From Nocardioides jiangxiensis (GTDB taxonomy: Bacteria > Actinomycetota > Actinomycetes > Propionibacteriales > Nocardioidaceae), in the NCBI RefSeq assembly GCF_030580915.1, contig NZ_JAUQTA010000001.1:1-64000 (forward strand): DNA of 64,000 bases. Reading direction: 5' to 3'. Positions 37,292 through 48,895 of this stretch are shown here, piece after piece; the first letter of the stretch is position 1; each line of letters starts with the position of its first letter. The position numbers were made by a program, and so were the translations under genes. The notes under the pieces were generated by a model. The model was not told the DNA's origin, ran no database searches, and saw nothing but the letters and a program-made list of their open reading frames with translations.

Positions 37292-38440
37292 GTGCAGACC
37301 CCCGATGTGATCGCGTACTTCGCCGACGACCCGGCCCGCGTCTACCAGCTGCTGCAGTGGCTTCCGGTGCTGGAGCGTCTGGACGCGAGCCATCCGACGG
37401 CCATCGTGACCCGCAACGAGGAGACCGCCGCGATCGTGCGCGAGCACACGCGCCTGCGGGTCTTCGATGCACCGGGCTTCAACGACCTCGCCGAGCTCTA
37501 CGCGGAGATCGACCCGAAGGTCGCTGTCTACTGCAACAACAGCATGTTCAACTTCAACTCCCTGCTCCAGGGCCGGATGCTGCACGTGCACATCAACCAC
37601 GGCGAGAGCGACAAGCAGTCGATGGTGAGCAACAACGCCAAGGCCTACGACCGCGTCTTCGTCGCCGGTGAGGCGGCTGTGCAGCGCCACCGCGCGGCGC
37701 TGATGGAGCTCGACGAGTCACGCCTCGTGCGGATCGGACGTCCCCAGCTCGACCTCCGCCCGGAGCCGGTGATCCCCGCATCGGAGCGCCGGACCGTGCT
37801 CTACGCGCCGACGTGGGAGGGCGACGCCGAGTACAACGACTACACCTCGGTCGACCTCTTCGGCCCGGAGATCGTGCGCTCGCTGCTGGCGGTCCCGGAC
37901 ACCCGCGTCGTCTACAAGCCGCACCCCCGGGTCGCGACGAGCGAGACCCCCGCGATCCGCGACAACCACCTGGCGATCCTCGAGCTGCTCCTGGACGGAG
38001 CCCGCCGCGACCCGTCCGCGGGACACGAGGCGGTGCTCAGCGGCGACATCCTGGCTGTCTTCCCGCGCTGCGACGCGATGGTCACCGATGTCTCGTCGGT
38101 CGGCCTGGACTGGCTCTACCTCCAGACCGACAAGCCGATCATCATCACCGACCGCCACCACGACGCCGACCGCCTGCGCCTCGAGGTCCCGGTCAGCCGC
38201 TGTGCCGACGTGATCGACTCCGACAACCTGGACGGCCTGACCGCGCTGGTGACCGACCGGCTCGAGCACGACGCGCACCACCTGGCCCGCGTCGCGATGC
38301 GGCACCACTACTTCGACGACAACGCCGTCGGGGACAGCACCCGCCGGTTCATCGAGACCGTCGGCGAGCTCGTCGTACGCCGTGACGCGTTGCTGGGCGA
38401 CCTCGGCCTCCTCGGCGGCACCGAGTCGGTCATCGCCTGA
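37292..38440 (+). CDS. CDP-glycerol glycerophosphotransferase-like protein
   Basis: The 382-residue protein resembles TagB/TagF-type polyol-phosphate transferases of the GT-B fold: VHINHGESDKQSM, VLYAPTWEG, VVYKPHPRV and MVTDVSSVGLDWLYLQTDKPIII are family motifs. It probably adds glycerol- or ribitol-phosphate units to a cell wall polymer, acting at the inner membrane face. It has no membrane segment. GTG 37292 is leaderless by position. It stands alone between the BNR protein and a convergent acyltransferase. Confidence 0.85.
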   Translation: MQTPDVIAYFADDPARVYQLLQWLPVLERLDASHPTAIVTRNEETAAIVREHTRLRVFDAPGFNDLAELYAEIDPKVAVYCNNSMFNFNSLLQGRMLHVHINHGESDKQSMVSNNAKAYDRVFVAGEAAVQRHRAALMELDESRLVRIGRPQLDLRPEPVIPASERRTVLYAPTWEGDAEYNDYTSVDLFGPEIVRSLLAVPDTRVVYKPHPRVATSETPAIRDNHLAILELLLDGARRDPSAGHEAVLSGDILAVFPRCDAMVTDVSSVGLDWLYLQTDKPIIITDRHHDADRLRLEVPVSRCADVIDSDNLDGLTALVTDRLEHDAHHLARVAMRHHYFDDNAVGDSTRRFIETVGELVVRRDALLGDLGLLGGTESVIA

Positions 38441-38455
38441 GCCGTCCGGCCGGGC

Positions 38456-39145
38456 TCAGCCGCCGTCGAGCAGCCGCTCGACGTCCTCGTGACGCCAGAT
38501 CGGCCGTACCTCGCCCTCGCCGCTGGCCGGGGCCCAGCCGAGGCCGGGTTCGAAGCGGCGCAGCACCCGGGCAGGCACGCCGCCGATGACGGCGTGGTCG
38601 GGGAACTGGCCGCGCACGACGCTGCCGGCGGCGACCACCGTGTTGCGGCCCAGGCGCGTACCAGGGAGCAGGATCGCGCCGTGGCCCACCCACGAGCCGG
38701 CGCCGATCACGACGGGGGAGCGTTCGCCCCACTGCACCCCGATGGGGGTGTCGGGGTCCTGGTAGCCGTGACCGGAGTCGGAGACGAACACGTCCTGGCC
38801 GAACCACACGTCGTCGCCGATCTCGATCGACTCGTGGGCGGTGATGGTGGCCCGCTGCCCGATCACGCAGCGGTCCCCGATCACCAGCCCGCGGGGCGGG
38901 AGCGAGGGGTCGTCGTCGCCGTAGCCGACGGAGAGCGAGCAGTGCCGCCCGATCAGGGTGTCCTCGCCGAGGTGGATCTCCGCGCAGCCGAAGAGCGCCG
39001 CGTAGGGGAAGGTGATCATCGACCCGCGCCCGAAGCGGCCGAACTCGTCGGCCTTGTCGGTGCCCGGCGCGACCGAGCCCCAGAACTCGAGGCGGCGCCA
39101 GGCCGCGTGGATGGCACGCGCGGCGAGGCGGTGGGAGATCAGCAC
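38456..39145 (-). CDS. Left-handed beta-helix (hexapeptide) acyltransferase
   Basis: The 229-residue protein contains many hexapeptide repeats, such as IGRHCS, IGDRCVIGQRATI, IEIGDDVWFGQDV and VVIGAGSWVGHGAILLPGTRLGRNTVVAAGSVV, typical of sugar or amino-sugar O-acetyltransferases. The substrate is likely a cell-surface glycan, given the neighbouring glycerophosphotransferase. GTG 39145 follows TACCGT by six bases. It ends 15 bases from the convergent neighbour. Confidence 0.86.
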   Translation of the reverse strand: MLISHRLAARAIHAAWRRLEFWGSVAPGTDKADEFGRFGRGSMITFPYAALFGCAEIHLGEDTLIGRHCSLSVGYGDDDPSLPPRGLVIGDRCVIGQRATITAHESIEIGDDVWFGQDVFVSDSGHGYQDPDTPIGVQWGERSPVVIGAGSWVGHGAILLPGTRLGRNTVVAAGSVVRGQFPDHAVIGGVPARVLRRFEPGLGWAPASGEGEVRPIWRHEDVERLLDGG

Positions 39146-39173
39146 GCGTGAACGGTATCGCGCGCCGACGGAC

Positions 39174-39237
39174 GTCTGGGATCCCAGACCCCACGTGGAT
39201 CCGGGCCGTTCTCCCGGCCGCTGGGCCCGCCTGTAAT
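39174..39237 (+). promoter_or_regulatory. hutH operator and promoter
   Basis: A perfect 16-base palindrome, GTCTGGGATCCCAGAC, lies at 39174-39189. After 19 bases comes a -35-like TTCTCC (39209-39214), then 17 bases and TGTAAT (39232-39237), six bases before ATG. The hutU gene has the same palindrome with one mismatch at exactly the same spacing, so this is very probably the site of the IclR regulator encoded between them. Confidence 0.75.
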
Positions 39238-39243
39238 GGAGCC

Positions 39244-40812
39244 ATGACCGCGCAGATCGACCTCGCCCGCCCCCGCACCACCGTCTCCGTCGGCACAGGC
39301 CCCGTCTCGTTCCGGGACGTCGTCGCCGTCGCGCGCCACGGAGCCGCGGTCGAGCTCGACGACGAGGCACTCGCGGCCCTCGCGGCCGCCCGCGCCGTGA
39401 TCGACGAGCTGGCGGGCGCCACCGTGCCGGCGTACGGCGTCTCCACGGGGTTCGGCGCCCTCGCCACGCGCCACATCGCGCCCGGGCTGCGGGCCCAGCT
39501 CCAGCGCTCGCTGGTCCGTTCCCACGCCGCGGGGTCCGGCCCCGAGGTCGAGCGCGAGGTCGTGCGCGCCCTGATGCTGCTGCGCCTCTCGACCCTCGCG
39601 ACCGGCCACACCGGCGTACGACCGCAGACCGCGCAGCTCCTCGCGGGACTCCTCACCCACGGGATCACCCCGGTCGTCCGGGAGTACGGCTCGCTCGGCT
39701 GCTCCGGCGACCTCGCGCCTCTCTCGCACTGCGCGCTCGCGCTCATGGGTGAGGGCGAGGTCCGCGACGCCGCCGGCACGCTGATGCCGGCCGCCGAGGC
39801 GCTGCGTGCCGTCGGCCTGGACCCTGTCGAGCTCGTGGAGAAGGAGGGGCTGGCCCTCATCAACGGCACCGACGGCATGCTCGGCATGCTGGTCCTCGCC
39901 CTGGAGGACCTGCGGATGCTGCTCGCGACCGCCGACGTCGCGGCCGCCATGAGCGTCGAGGGCCAGCTCGGCACCGACCGCGTCTTCGCCCCGGAGCTCC
40001 AGGCGGTCCGCCCGCACCCGGGCCAGGCGCTCAGCGCGGCCAACCTCACCGCCCTGCTCGCGGACTCCGGCGTCGTCGCCTCCCACCGTGGCCCGGACTG
40101 CAACCGCGTCCAGGACGCCTACTCCCTCCGGTGCTCCCCCCAGGTCCACGGTGCTGCCCGCGACACCGTGGCCCATGCCGCCGCCGTCGCGGGACGCGAG
40201 CTGGCCAGTGCCGTCGACAACCCGGTCGTCATCGGGGACCGGGTCGAGTCCAACGGCAACTTCCACGGAGCGCCGGTCGCCTATGTGCTCGACTTCCTCG
40301 CGATCGTCGCCGCCGACGTCGCGTCCATCTCCGAGCGCCGCACGGACCGGTTCCTCGACAAGGCCCGCAACCACGGCCTGCCGCCGTTCCTGGCCGACGA
40401 CCCGGGCGTCGACAGCGGCCACATGATCGCCCAGTACACCCAGGCGGCGATCGTCTCCGAGCTCAAGCGGCTCGCCGCCCCGGCGTCCGTCGACTCCATC
40501 CCGTCGAGCGCCATGCAGGAGGACCACGTCTCGATGGGCTGGTCCGCCGCCCGCAAGCTGCGGAGGTCCGTCGACGGACTGACGCGGGTCCTCGCCATCG
40601 AGGTGCTCACCGCAGCCCGCGCGCTCGACCTGCGCGCGCCTCTCGAGCCGTCGCCTGCCACCGCCGCGGTGGTACGCCGGCTGCGTGAGGCCGGCATCCA
40701 GGGCCCGGGTGCCGACCGATGGCTCTCGCCGGAGATCGAGGCCGCCGTCGCGCTCGTCGCCGACGGCGCGATCCTGGCCGCCGCCGAGTCGGTCGTCGGT
40801 ACGCTGGCCTGA
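39244..40812 (+). CDS. hutH: Histidine ammonia-lyase
   Basis: The 522-residue enzyme turns histidine into urocanate and ammonia. YGVSTGFGALATRHI and GSLGCSGDLAPLSHCAL are the active-site segments; the MIO cofactor would form from Cys-Ser-Gly rather than the more usual Ala-Ser-Gly. QDAYSLRCSPQVHGA and SSAMQEDHVSMGW also match. ATG 39244 is six bases after the -10 box, and GGAG precedes it closely. First step of the hut pathway encoded by the following genes. Confidence 0.95.
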   Translation: MTAQIDLARPRTTVSVGTGPVSFRDVVAVARHGAAVELDDEALAALAAARAVIDELAGATVPAYGVSTGFGALATRHIAPGLRAQLQRSLVRSHAAGSGPEVEREVVRALMLLRLSTLATGHTGVRPQTAQLLAGLLTHGITPVVREYGSLGCSGDLAPLSHCALALMGEGEVRDAAGTLMPAAEALRAVGLDPVELVEKEGLALINGTDGMLGMLVLALEDLRMLLATADVAAAMSVEGQLGTDRVFAPELQAVRPHPGQALSAANLTALLADSGVVASHRGPDCNRVQDAYSLRCSPQVHGAARDTVAHAAAVAGRELASAVDNPVVIGDRVESNGNFHGAPVAYVLDFLAIVAADVASISERRTDRFLDKARNHGLPPFLADDPGVDSGHMIAQYTQAAIVSELKRLAAPASVDSIPSSAMQEDHVSMGWSAARKLRRSVDGLTRVLAIEVLTAARALDLRAPLEPSPATAAVVRRLREAGIQGPGADRWLSPEIEAAVALVADGAILAAAESVVGTLA

Positions 40813-40831
40813 CTCCGGGGAGAGGTGGGAC

Positions 40832-41584
40832 ATGGCTGTTCCTGCGGCCGAGCAGACGCTCGGCATCCTGCGCTACCTCTCCAGCCAGGCCAGCCCCGTG
40901 CAGGCGACCGCGATCGCCCGCTCGCTGCAGCTGCCGCGGTCGACCACGTACCACCTGCTCAACACGCTGATCGACTTCGGGTTCGTGGTCCACTACCCGG
41001 AGGAGCGCCGCTACGGGCTCGGCGTCGCCGCCCACGAGCTGGGCAGCGGCTACGCACGCCAGGAGCCGCTGCAGCGGCTGGCCCGGCGTCCGCTGGCGGC
41101 ACTGGCCGACCGGTGCCGCAACAGCGCGCACCTGTCGGTGCTGCTCGGTCGTGACGTCGTGTACGTGATCGAGGAGCGCGCAGCGGGCCGGCCGCTGCTC
41201 GTCACCGACGTCGGCGTCCGCCTGCCCGCGGTCATCACGGCGTCGGGCCGGGCGATGCTCGCGGCGCTGCCGCAGCCCCAGATCAAGGCGCTGTACGCCG
41301 AGCGCGAGGCGTTCTCCCTCGGCGTACCGGGGGCCCCGACGTCGCTCTCGACCCTGCGCCGCCTCCTCGTGGACGTCCGCGCCCGGGGATGGGCGACCGA
41401 GGACGGCGAGGTGACCGAGGGGCTCGCCTCCGTCGCGATGCCCGTCCTGGACGCGACCGGGTTCCCGGTCGCCGCGGTCGCGGTGACCTATCCCAAGTCC
41501 GAGGAGACGCCCGCGCTCGTCGACGCGCTGGTCGCCGACGTGAGGGCCACCGCCCGCACGCTCGCGCGCCGGCTCGGAGGCTGA
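40832..41584 (+). CDS. IclR family regulator of histidine utilisation
   Basis: The 250-residue protein has an N-terminal winged helix ([41 protein letters not shown]) and the IclR effector domain with [24 protein letters not shown], and [25 protein letters not shown]. The effector is probably histidine or urocanate. ATG 40832 follows GGGGAGAGGTGGG, 19 bases after hutH. Matching palindromes in front of hutH and hutU are its likely operators. Confidence 0.9.
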   Translation: MAVPAAEQTLGILRYLSSQASPVQATAIARSLQLPRSTTYHLLNTLIDFGFVVHYPEERRYGLGVAAHELGSGYARQEPLQRLARRPLAALADRCRNSAHLSVLLGRDVVYVIEERAAGRPLLVTDVGVRLPAVITASGRAMLAALPQPQIKALYAEREAFSLGVPGAPTSLSTLRRLLVDVRARGWATEDGEVTEGLASVAMPVLDATGFPVAAVAVTYPKSEETPALVDALVADVRATARTLARRLGG

Positions 41585-41602
41585 CCCGGACGCGCGCCGG
41601 GT

Positions 41603-41666
41603 GTCTGGCATCCCAGACCGCTGTCGCGGCGCGCACCTTCCGCCGCACCACGCGCCTCGCTGGAAT
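41603..41666 (+). promoter_or_regulatory. hutU-hutF-hutI operon operator and promoter
   Basis: GTCTGGCATCCCAGAC (41603-41618) differs from the hutH palindrome at one base. It is followed, at identical distances, by TTCCGC (41638-41643) and TGGAAT (41661-41666); GGAATGGAG here parallels GTAATGGAG at hutH. The mRNA would have a 5' leader of about 40 bases before ATG 41712. Confidence 0.75.
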
Positions 41667-41711
41667 GGAGGTGGGCCAAGGCCCGACGACCTCTCACCCA
41701 AGGAGAAGCCC

Positions 41712-43366
<1,655 letters not shown>

Positions 43367-43370
<4 letters not shown>

Positions 43371-44755
43371 GCCCAGCGGCGTACCTCGCCGACCACGCCT
43401 GGCTCGGTGGTGGCCAGGCCAGGTCCGACGTGCTCATCCACGTCGAGGGCGAGCGGATCCGCTCGGTCACACCGGGCGTGCGGGCTGCACCCGCAGGCGC
43501 AGTGCGGTTGCGGGGGCTCACCATCCCGGGGATGGCCAACGCCCACAGCCACGCCTTCCATCGCGCGCTGCGCGGCCGGACCCACCGGGGCGGCGGCACG
43601 TTCTGGACCTGGCGTGACGACATGTACGCCATCGCGTCGCGACTCACGCCCGACTCCTATCTCGACCTCGCCCGCGCGACGTACGCCGAGATGGCGCTGG
43701 CCGGCATCACGGCGGTGGGGGAGTTCCACTACCTGCACCACGGACCGGGAGGCCGGCCCTACGCGGCCGCCAACGCGATGGGCGAGGCGCTGATCGCTGC
43801 AGCGGCCGAGGCCGGCATCCGGATCACGCTGCTCGACGCCTGCTACCTCACGGGCGCGCCGGGAGCGCCCCTCGAGGGGCCGCAGCTGCGCTTCGGCGAC
43901 GGCGATGCGGACGCGTGGGCTGCGCGGGCCTCGCAGCTCTCCGGCGCGGCCCATGCCCGGATCGGGGCGGCCATCCACTCCGTACGCGCGGTGCCCGCCG
44001 ACCAGCTGTCCACTGTGGCCGCCTGGGCTGCGGAGCGGGACGCGCCCCTGCACGTCCACCTCTCCGAGCAGCGCGCAGAGAACGCCGCGTGCCGGGCCCA
44101 CCACGGCTGCACCCCGACCGAGCTGCTCGCCCGCCACGGCGCGCTGGGCCCACGCTCGACCGCCGTCCACGCGACGCACCTGACCGATGGCGACGTCGCC
44201 GCGCTCGCGGGGTCGCGGACCACCGTCTGCATGACCCCGACCACGGAGCGTGACCTCGCCGACGGCATCGGCCCCGCACGGGAGCTCGCCACAGCCGGTT
44301 CGCCGCTGTCGCTCGGCAGTGACAGCAACGCCGTCATCGACCTGCTCGAGGAGGCGCGGAGCCTGGAGATGGACGAGCGCCTGCGCACCGAGCGCCGCGG
44401 CCACTGGACCGCTGCCGAGCTCCTCACCGCTGCCACCGCCGACGGCCACGCCTGTCTCGGGTGGGCCGACGCCGGACGCATCGAGGCCGGTGCCCTCGCC
44501 GACCTGACCACGGTGTCGCTCGACTCCGTCCGGCTGGCCGGGTGGGCGGCCGGGTCCCTGCTGGAGTCACTGGTCTTCGCGGGCGGAGCCCCCGACGTGA
44601 CCGATGTCGTGGTCGGCGGGCGTGCTGTCGTCCGCGACAGGCAGCACGTGACCGTCGGTGATGTGGCGGGGCGGCTGCACCGGGCGATCGCTGGGGTCAC
44701 GGATGCGCCGGTCTGCTTGCCTCCCGGCGGCACAGGCGCTGGAGTCAGCCCATGA
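43367..44755 (+). CDS. hutF: Formimidoylglutamate deiminase
   Basis: The 462-residue amidohydrolase-superfamily enzyme has the metal motif [47 protein letters not shown] and [19 protein letters not shown]. It deiminates N-formimidoyl-glutamate to N-formylglutamate. Overlaps hutU by four bases (GTGA) and the next gene by four. This indicates the five-step deiminase route of histidine breakdown. Confidence 0.92.
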
Positions 44756-45939
44756 CGTTCGAGCAGATGTGGGCGGGAATCGCCTCCGTCGGCCGGTCCG
44801 CCGCGACCCGCGGCTACTTCCGGCAGCCGTACACGTCGGCCGAGCTGGAGCTGCGTGCCTGGTTCACCGAGGAGTGCACACGCCGGGGGCTCGATGTGGA
44901 GGCTGACGGCAACGGCAACCTGGTGGCGTGGTGGGGGAGCGGCGACGGCGCCGTGCTCACCGGCTCGCACCTCGACAGCGTCCTCGACGGGGGCGCGTAC
45001 GACGGCCCGCTCGGCGTCGTCTCGTCGCTCGCGGCCGTCGACCTGCTGCGTGACCGTGGCGTCACGCCCCGGCGGCCGATCGGCATCGGCGTCTTCGCCG
45101 ACGAGGAGGGGTCGCGCTTCGGTATCGGCTGCCTCGGCTCCCAGCTCGCGACCGGGCTGCTGGCGGTGGAGGACGCTCGGGTGATGCGGGACCGCGACGG
45201 TCGGCTGCTGGAGGATGTCATGGCGGCGGCGGGACTCGAGCCGGGGCTGGGCCGCGCGGCCTGGCTGGACCGGGTCGGCTGCTACGTCGAGCTCCACGTC
45301 GAGCAGGGCCGCAACCTGGTCGACCGCGATGCTGCCGTCGGGGTGGCCAGCGGGATCTGGCCGCACGGTCGCTGGCGCTTCGACTTCGACGGGGAGGCCA
45401 ACCACGCCGGCGCCACCCGCATGGAGGACCGACGCGACCCGATGGTCACCTTCGCCCAGACCGCGCTCGTGGCCCGTGCCGAGGCGCTGAGCAGCGGCCA
45501 GCGCGCCACCTTCGGCCGGATCGAGGCGACGCCCAACGGCACCAACGCCGTCCCGTCGCGGGTGGCGGCCTGGCTCGATGCGCGGGCCGAGGACGACGAG
45601 CTGCTGAGCGGGCTGGTGCACACGCTGGAGCAGGCGGCGGCCGACCGGGCCGGGCTCGACGGCACCGCCGTGACCGTGACCGCCGAGTCTCTGTCCGCCG
45701 CGGTCGAGTTCGACCCCGCCCTCGCCGCCCGCATCGCCGCGCCGGGCGGCTGGCCGGTCATCCCGACCCAGGCAGGGCACGACGCCGGGATCCTGCAGAC
45801 CGCCGGCATCCCCACCGCGATGCTCTTCGTGCGCAACCCGACCGGCATCTCGCACTCGCCCGAGGAGTACGCCGGCACGGGCGACTGCCTGGCCGGCGTC
45901 GAGGCACTGGCCGACACCCTCCAGGAGCTGACCCGATGA
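44752..45939 (+). CDS. M20-family amidohydrolase (allantoate amidohydrolase-like), likely N-formylglutamate hydrolase role
   Basis: The 395-residue protein resembles allantoate amidohydrolases and N-carbamoyl amino acid hydrolases: [57 protein letters not shown], and [12 protein letters not shown] hold the metal and substrate residues. It sits between hutF and hutI with four-base overlaps on both sides, and no separate HutG is seen. Hydrolysis of N-formylglutamate to glutamate and formate is therefore inferred from context, not from sequence. Confidence 0.88.
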   Translation: MTFEQMWAGIASVGRSAATRGYFRQPYTSAELELRAWFTEECTRRGLDVEADGNGNLVAWWGSGDGAVLTGSHLDSVLDGGAYDGPLGVVSSLAAVDLLRDRGVTPRRPIGIGVFADEEGSRFGIGCLGSQLATGLLAVEDARVMRDRDGRLLEDVMAAAGLEPGLGRAAWLDRVGCYVELHVEQGRNLVDRDAAVGVASGIWPHGRWRFDFDGEANHAGATRMEDRRDPMVTFAQTALVARAEALSSGQRATFGRIEATPNGTNAVPSRVAAWLDARAEDDELLSGLVHTLEQAAADRAGLDGTAVTVTAESLSAAVEFDPALAARIAAPGGWPVIPTQAGHDAGILQTAGIPTAMLFVRNPTGISHSPEEYAGTGDCLAGVEALADTLQELTR

Positions 45940-47096
45940 CGCGTACGACGGACCGCACCCTGCTGGTCACCGGCATCGCCGAGCTGGTCACGGGCGATGC
46001 CGCGCGCCCGACCATCGAGCGGGCCGCCTTCGTGGTGGAGGACGGTCGGGTGGGCTGGGTCGGGCCGGAGGCAGGGGCACCGGCTGCGGACGCGTCGTAC
46101 GACGCGGGTGGGCGGGCGGTGATCCCGGGGTTCGTCGACTCGCACAGCCACCTCGTCTTCGCCGGCGACCGGTCGGGCGAGTTCGCGGCCCGGATGGCGG
46201 GGGAGTCCTACGCCGCCGGTGGCATCCGCTCGACGGTGCGCTCTACCCGCGCAGCCAGCGACGAAGAGCTGCGTGCCCACGTGGCACGGCTGGTCGCCGA
46301 GATGCGGCGCCAGGGCACGACGACACTGGAGATCAAGAGCGGCTATGGCCTCTCGGTCGAGGACGAGGCGCGCAGCCTCGCGATCGCGCGCGCGTTCACC
46401 GACGAGACGACCTTCCTGGGCGCTCACGTGGTGCCCGAGGGGACCTCCGCGGAGGACTACGTCGCCCTGGTGACCGGCGCGATGCTGGAGGCCGCCTGCC
46501 CCCACGCACGCTGGATCGACGCCTTCTGCGAGCACGGTGCCTTCGACGCCGATCAGGCGCGCGCCGTGCTCGCGGCAGGCGAAGCGGCCGGCCTGCGCGG
46601 GCGGCTGCACGCCAACCAGCTGACCTACGGGCCGGGGGTCCAGCTCGCCTGCGAGCTGGGCCTGGTCGCGGTCGACCACTGCACCTACCTCTCGGATGCC
46701 GACGTCGACGCGCTCGCGCAGTCGGGCACGGTCGCCACACTCCTCCCGGGCGTGGAGTTCTCGACGCGGCACCCGTACGTCGACGCCCGCCGCCTCATCG
46801 ACGCCGGCGTGCGCGTCGCGCTCGCGTCCGACTGCAACCCGGGCTCGTGCTTCACCAGCTCGCTGCCGTTCTGCATCGCGCTCGCCGTCCGTGACATGGG
46901 CATGACGCCGACGGAGGCGGTGCTGGCGGCCACAGCCGGCGGAGCGGCGGCCCTGGACCGCACCGACGTCGGACGGCTGACGGTGGGTGCTCGGGCAGAC
47001 TTCGCTGTCCTCGACGCGCCCTCGCACGTCCACCTGGCCTACCGGCCCGGTGTTCCGCTCGTGGCGGAGACGTGGCGCGGCGGCGTCCGCGACTGA
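45936..47096 (+). CDS. hutI: Imidazolonepropionase
   Basis: The 386-residue amidohydrolase opens imidazolonepropionate to N-formimidoyl-glutamate. [64 protein letters not shown], and [16 protein letters not shown] are HutI hallmarks. Last gene of the hut operon, followed by a strong hairpin. Confidence 0.95.
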   Translation: MTRTTDRTLLVTGIAELVTGDAARPTIERAAFVVEDGRVGWVGPEAGAPAADASYDAGGRAVIPGFVDSHSHLVFAGDRSGEFAARMAGESYAAGGIRSTVRSTRAASDEELRAHVARLVAEMRRQGTTTLEIKSGYGLSVEDEARSLAIARAFTDETTFLGAHVVPEGTSAEDYVALVTGAMLEAACPHARWIDAFCEHGAFDADQARAVLAAGEAAGLRGRLHANQLTYGPGVQLACELGLVAVDHCTYLSDADVDALAQSGTVATLLPGVEFSTRHPYVDARRLIDAGVRVALASDCNPGSCFTSSLPFCIALAVRDMGMTPTEAVLAATAGGAAALDRTDVGRLTVGARADFAVLDAPSHVHLAYRPGVPLVAETWRGGVRD

Positions 47097-47119
47097 CGCG
47101 CGCGCCCCGCCAACGACGA

Positions 47120-47156
47120 ACCGCCCCCGACCCGCACGAAGCAGGTCGGGGGCGGT
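47120..47156. terminator. Terminator between hutI and tRNA-Pro
   Basis: Thirteen-base arms (ACCGCCCCCGACC and its complement) enclose an 11-base loop. The hairpin follows hutI on the plus strand and tRNA-Pro on the minus strand, so it probably serves both. Confidence 0.75.
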
Positions 47157-47162
47157 GCTCTG

Positions 47163-47236
<74 letters not shown>

Positions 47237-47266
47237 ATGCCCCCGGCTGGCGGGAGCGGTTGAACC

Positions 47267-47941
47267 CTACAGCAGGTGAGCCGCTGCTTCTGCATCAGGG
47301 TCGTGGTGTGGCGGCGGGTCGTCGGGGAGGAGCCGGTCGACGAGCTCGGGCCACGTGTCGTCGACGAGCTGGAGCAGGTCGACGCGCATGATCCGCTGGA
47401 TGTGCGGCTTGGCGAACTCCTTCTCCATGACCCGCATCATGAAGCGGCGCAGCTCGTTCTCCAGGCCCGCGACGCGCTGCAGCACCGCGGAGCGGCGCTT
47501 GTCCGTCTCCACCTGCAGCGAGACCTCGTCCTCCTCCGGCAGGGCGACGTCGACGAGCAGGTCGAGGGGCGGCTCCAGCCGCAGACGCACCGTGATCGGC
47601 ACCAGCAGGCGTGCGCGGAAGCGGTTGACGTCGCGGGCGATCTCGATCTCGAAGTCCACGTCGACGGGCACGATGATCCGGAACCCGATGTCGGGCCCGG
47701 GGATCTCGATGCCGGAGGTCGGCTGGAACCAGCCCACGGCACGCACCTTGGCGAACTTGCGGCCGGGGCCGGCGCCGATCGGGCCGAGCTCGATCTTCTC
47801 GCCCAGCACACGCTCGATGACCTCCAGGACCCGGCGACGGTGGATCACCTTGCGCAGGAAGGCTTCGCCGAAGTCGGCGTACGTCATGGGGGCGGGAGCC
47901 GGCGGAGTCGGCTCGAGCGCGGGCTCGTCGGTCACGGTCAC
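47267..47941 (-). CDS. Conserved hypothetical protein
   Basis: The 224-residue soluble protein has no motif I recognise. It has a Pro-rich start, a middle of alternating hydrophobic strands (IGFRIIVPVDVDFEIEI, ARLLVPITVRLRLEPPLDLLVDVAL), which suggests a beta barrel or lipid-binding fold, and a helical C-terminal half ending in a His/Asp-rich tail. GTG 47941 follows GGGAGGACCG; GTG 47935 is also possible. TAGATT (47975-47980 on the minus strand) may be its -10 box. Confidence 0.75.
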   Translation of the reverse strand: MTVTDEPALEPTPPAPAPMTYADFGEAFLRKVIHRRRVLEVIERVLGEKIELGPIGAGPGRKFAKVRAVGWFQPTSGIEIPGPDIGFRIIVPVDVDFEIEIARDVNRFRARLLVPITVRLRLEPPLDLLVDVALPEEDEVSLQVETDKRRSAVLQRVAGLENELRRFMMRVMEKEFAKPHIQRIMRVDLLQLVDDTWPELVDRLLPDDPPPHHDPDAEAAAHLL

Positions 47942-47996
47942 CGGTCCTCCCTTCTGGCTTTCGCGGCGTCTTCCAATCTAGCGGCCACTGGCACTT

Positions 47997-48016
47997 TCTG
48001 GCTCAACTGAGCCAGA
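47997..48016. repeat. Perfect palindrome between the hypothetical gene and the cyclase
   Basis: TCTGGCTCA and TGAGCCAGA flank AC. It lies just past the cyclase stop and upstream of the next minus-strand gene, so it may be a weak terminator or an operator of that gene. Confidence 0.5.
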
Positions 48017-48025
48017 TCCGTGACC

Positions 48026-48856
48026 CTAGTGAGCGTGGACAGGGGTCCACTCGACCGACCACAACTGGTGGTGACCGGGGATGCCCTTCAGGCTCGCGGC
48101 GGGCATCCGCAGGCGGAAGTGCTGGTCGGGCACCGCGTCCCGGACGCCTTCACTGGCCAGGATCTCGCCGCCCACGGCGAGGCCGGCGACGCGGGCGGCC
48201 ATCGCGACGTTGAGACCGAAGTAGTCGCCCTCGCGGTGCACCACATGGCCCGCGTGCACGCCGATGCGCACCCGGATCGGCGTACGCCGCAGCGCGCGGC
48301 GCCGCGACACGGTGAGCGCGCGCTGCATGGCGATCGCGACGTTCACGGCAGCGGCCGGGTCGCCGAACGCCAGCATGAAGCCGTCGCCCTGCGACTTCAC
48401 CACGTGGCCCCCTGCCTTCGCCACGAGCTTGCGGATCACCTGGTCGTGCGCGTCCAGGAGGGCGACCCAGGCATCGTCGCCGAGACGCTCGTTGAGCGCC
48501 GTGGAGTCCTCGATGTCGGAGAAGACGATGGTGACCGTGCCGTCCTCGCCGATCACCCTGTCGATCGCCTGTTTGTCCTCGAGCGCGAAGCCGGTGAGCT
48601 CCTCGATGGAGGAGCGGAGCATGCCGCCGACGCCCTGCTCGCGGATCCGTACCGCCGTGCCGACGACGCCTCGGACCGCCCAGCCCGCAGCCCGGGCGGC
48701 CTGGTTGGTCAGGGGCTCGCTGGCGTTCTCGAGAGTGCGGAGGCGGCGGCGTGCGCGGCGCAGCTGCACGCGGCTGACCACGAGGAGCGCGACGGAGACG
48801 GCGAGCGCACACGTGAGCGCGGCCGTCAGCACTGAGGCGCCGGTGGAGAGGTCCAT
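48026..48856 (-). CDS. Membrane-anchored class III adenylate/guanylate cyclase
   Basis: The 276-residue protein has one N-terminal membrane helix (residues 8-28), a basic juxtamembrane helix, and a cyclase catalytic domain: TIVFSDIEDSTALNERLGDDAW with the first metal Asp, HVVKSQGDGFMLAFG with the second, and GLNVAMAARVAGLA with the transition-state Asn and Arg. The substrate (ATP or GTP) is not settled by eye. ATG 48856; TAGCGT lies nine bases upstream. Divergent from the CNNM pair. Confidence 0.88.
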   Translation of the reverse strand: MDLSTGASVLTAALTCALAVSVALLVVSRVQLRRARRRLRTLENASEPLTNQAARAAGWAVRGVVGTAVRIREQGVGGMLRSSIEELTGFALEDKQAIDRVIGEDGTVTIVFSDIEDSTALNERLGDDAWVALLDAHDQVIRKLVAKAGGHVVKSQGDGFMLAFGDPAAAVNVAIAMQRALTVSRRRALRRTPIRVRIGVHAGHVVHREGDYFGLNVAMAARVAGLAVGGEILASEGVRDAVPDQHFRLRMPAASLKGIPGHHQLWSVEWTPVHAH

Positions 48857-48895
48857 CGCCGAGTGACGCTAGCGCAGGACAGTAGGGTGCGGGGT

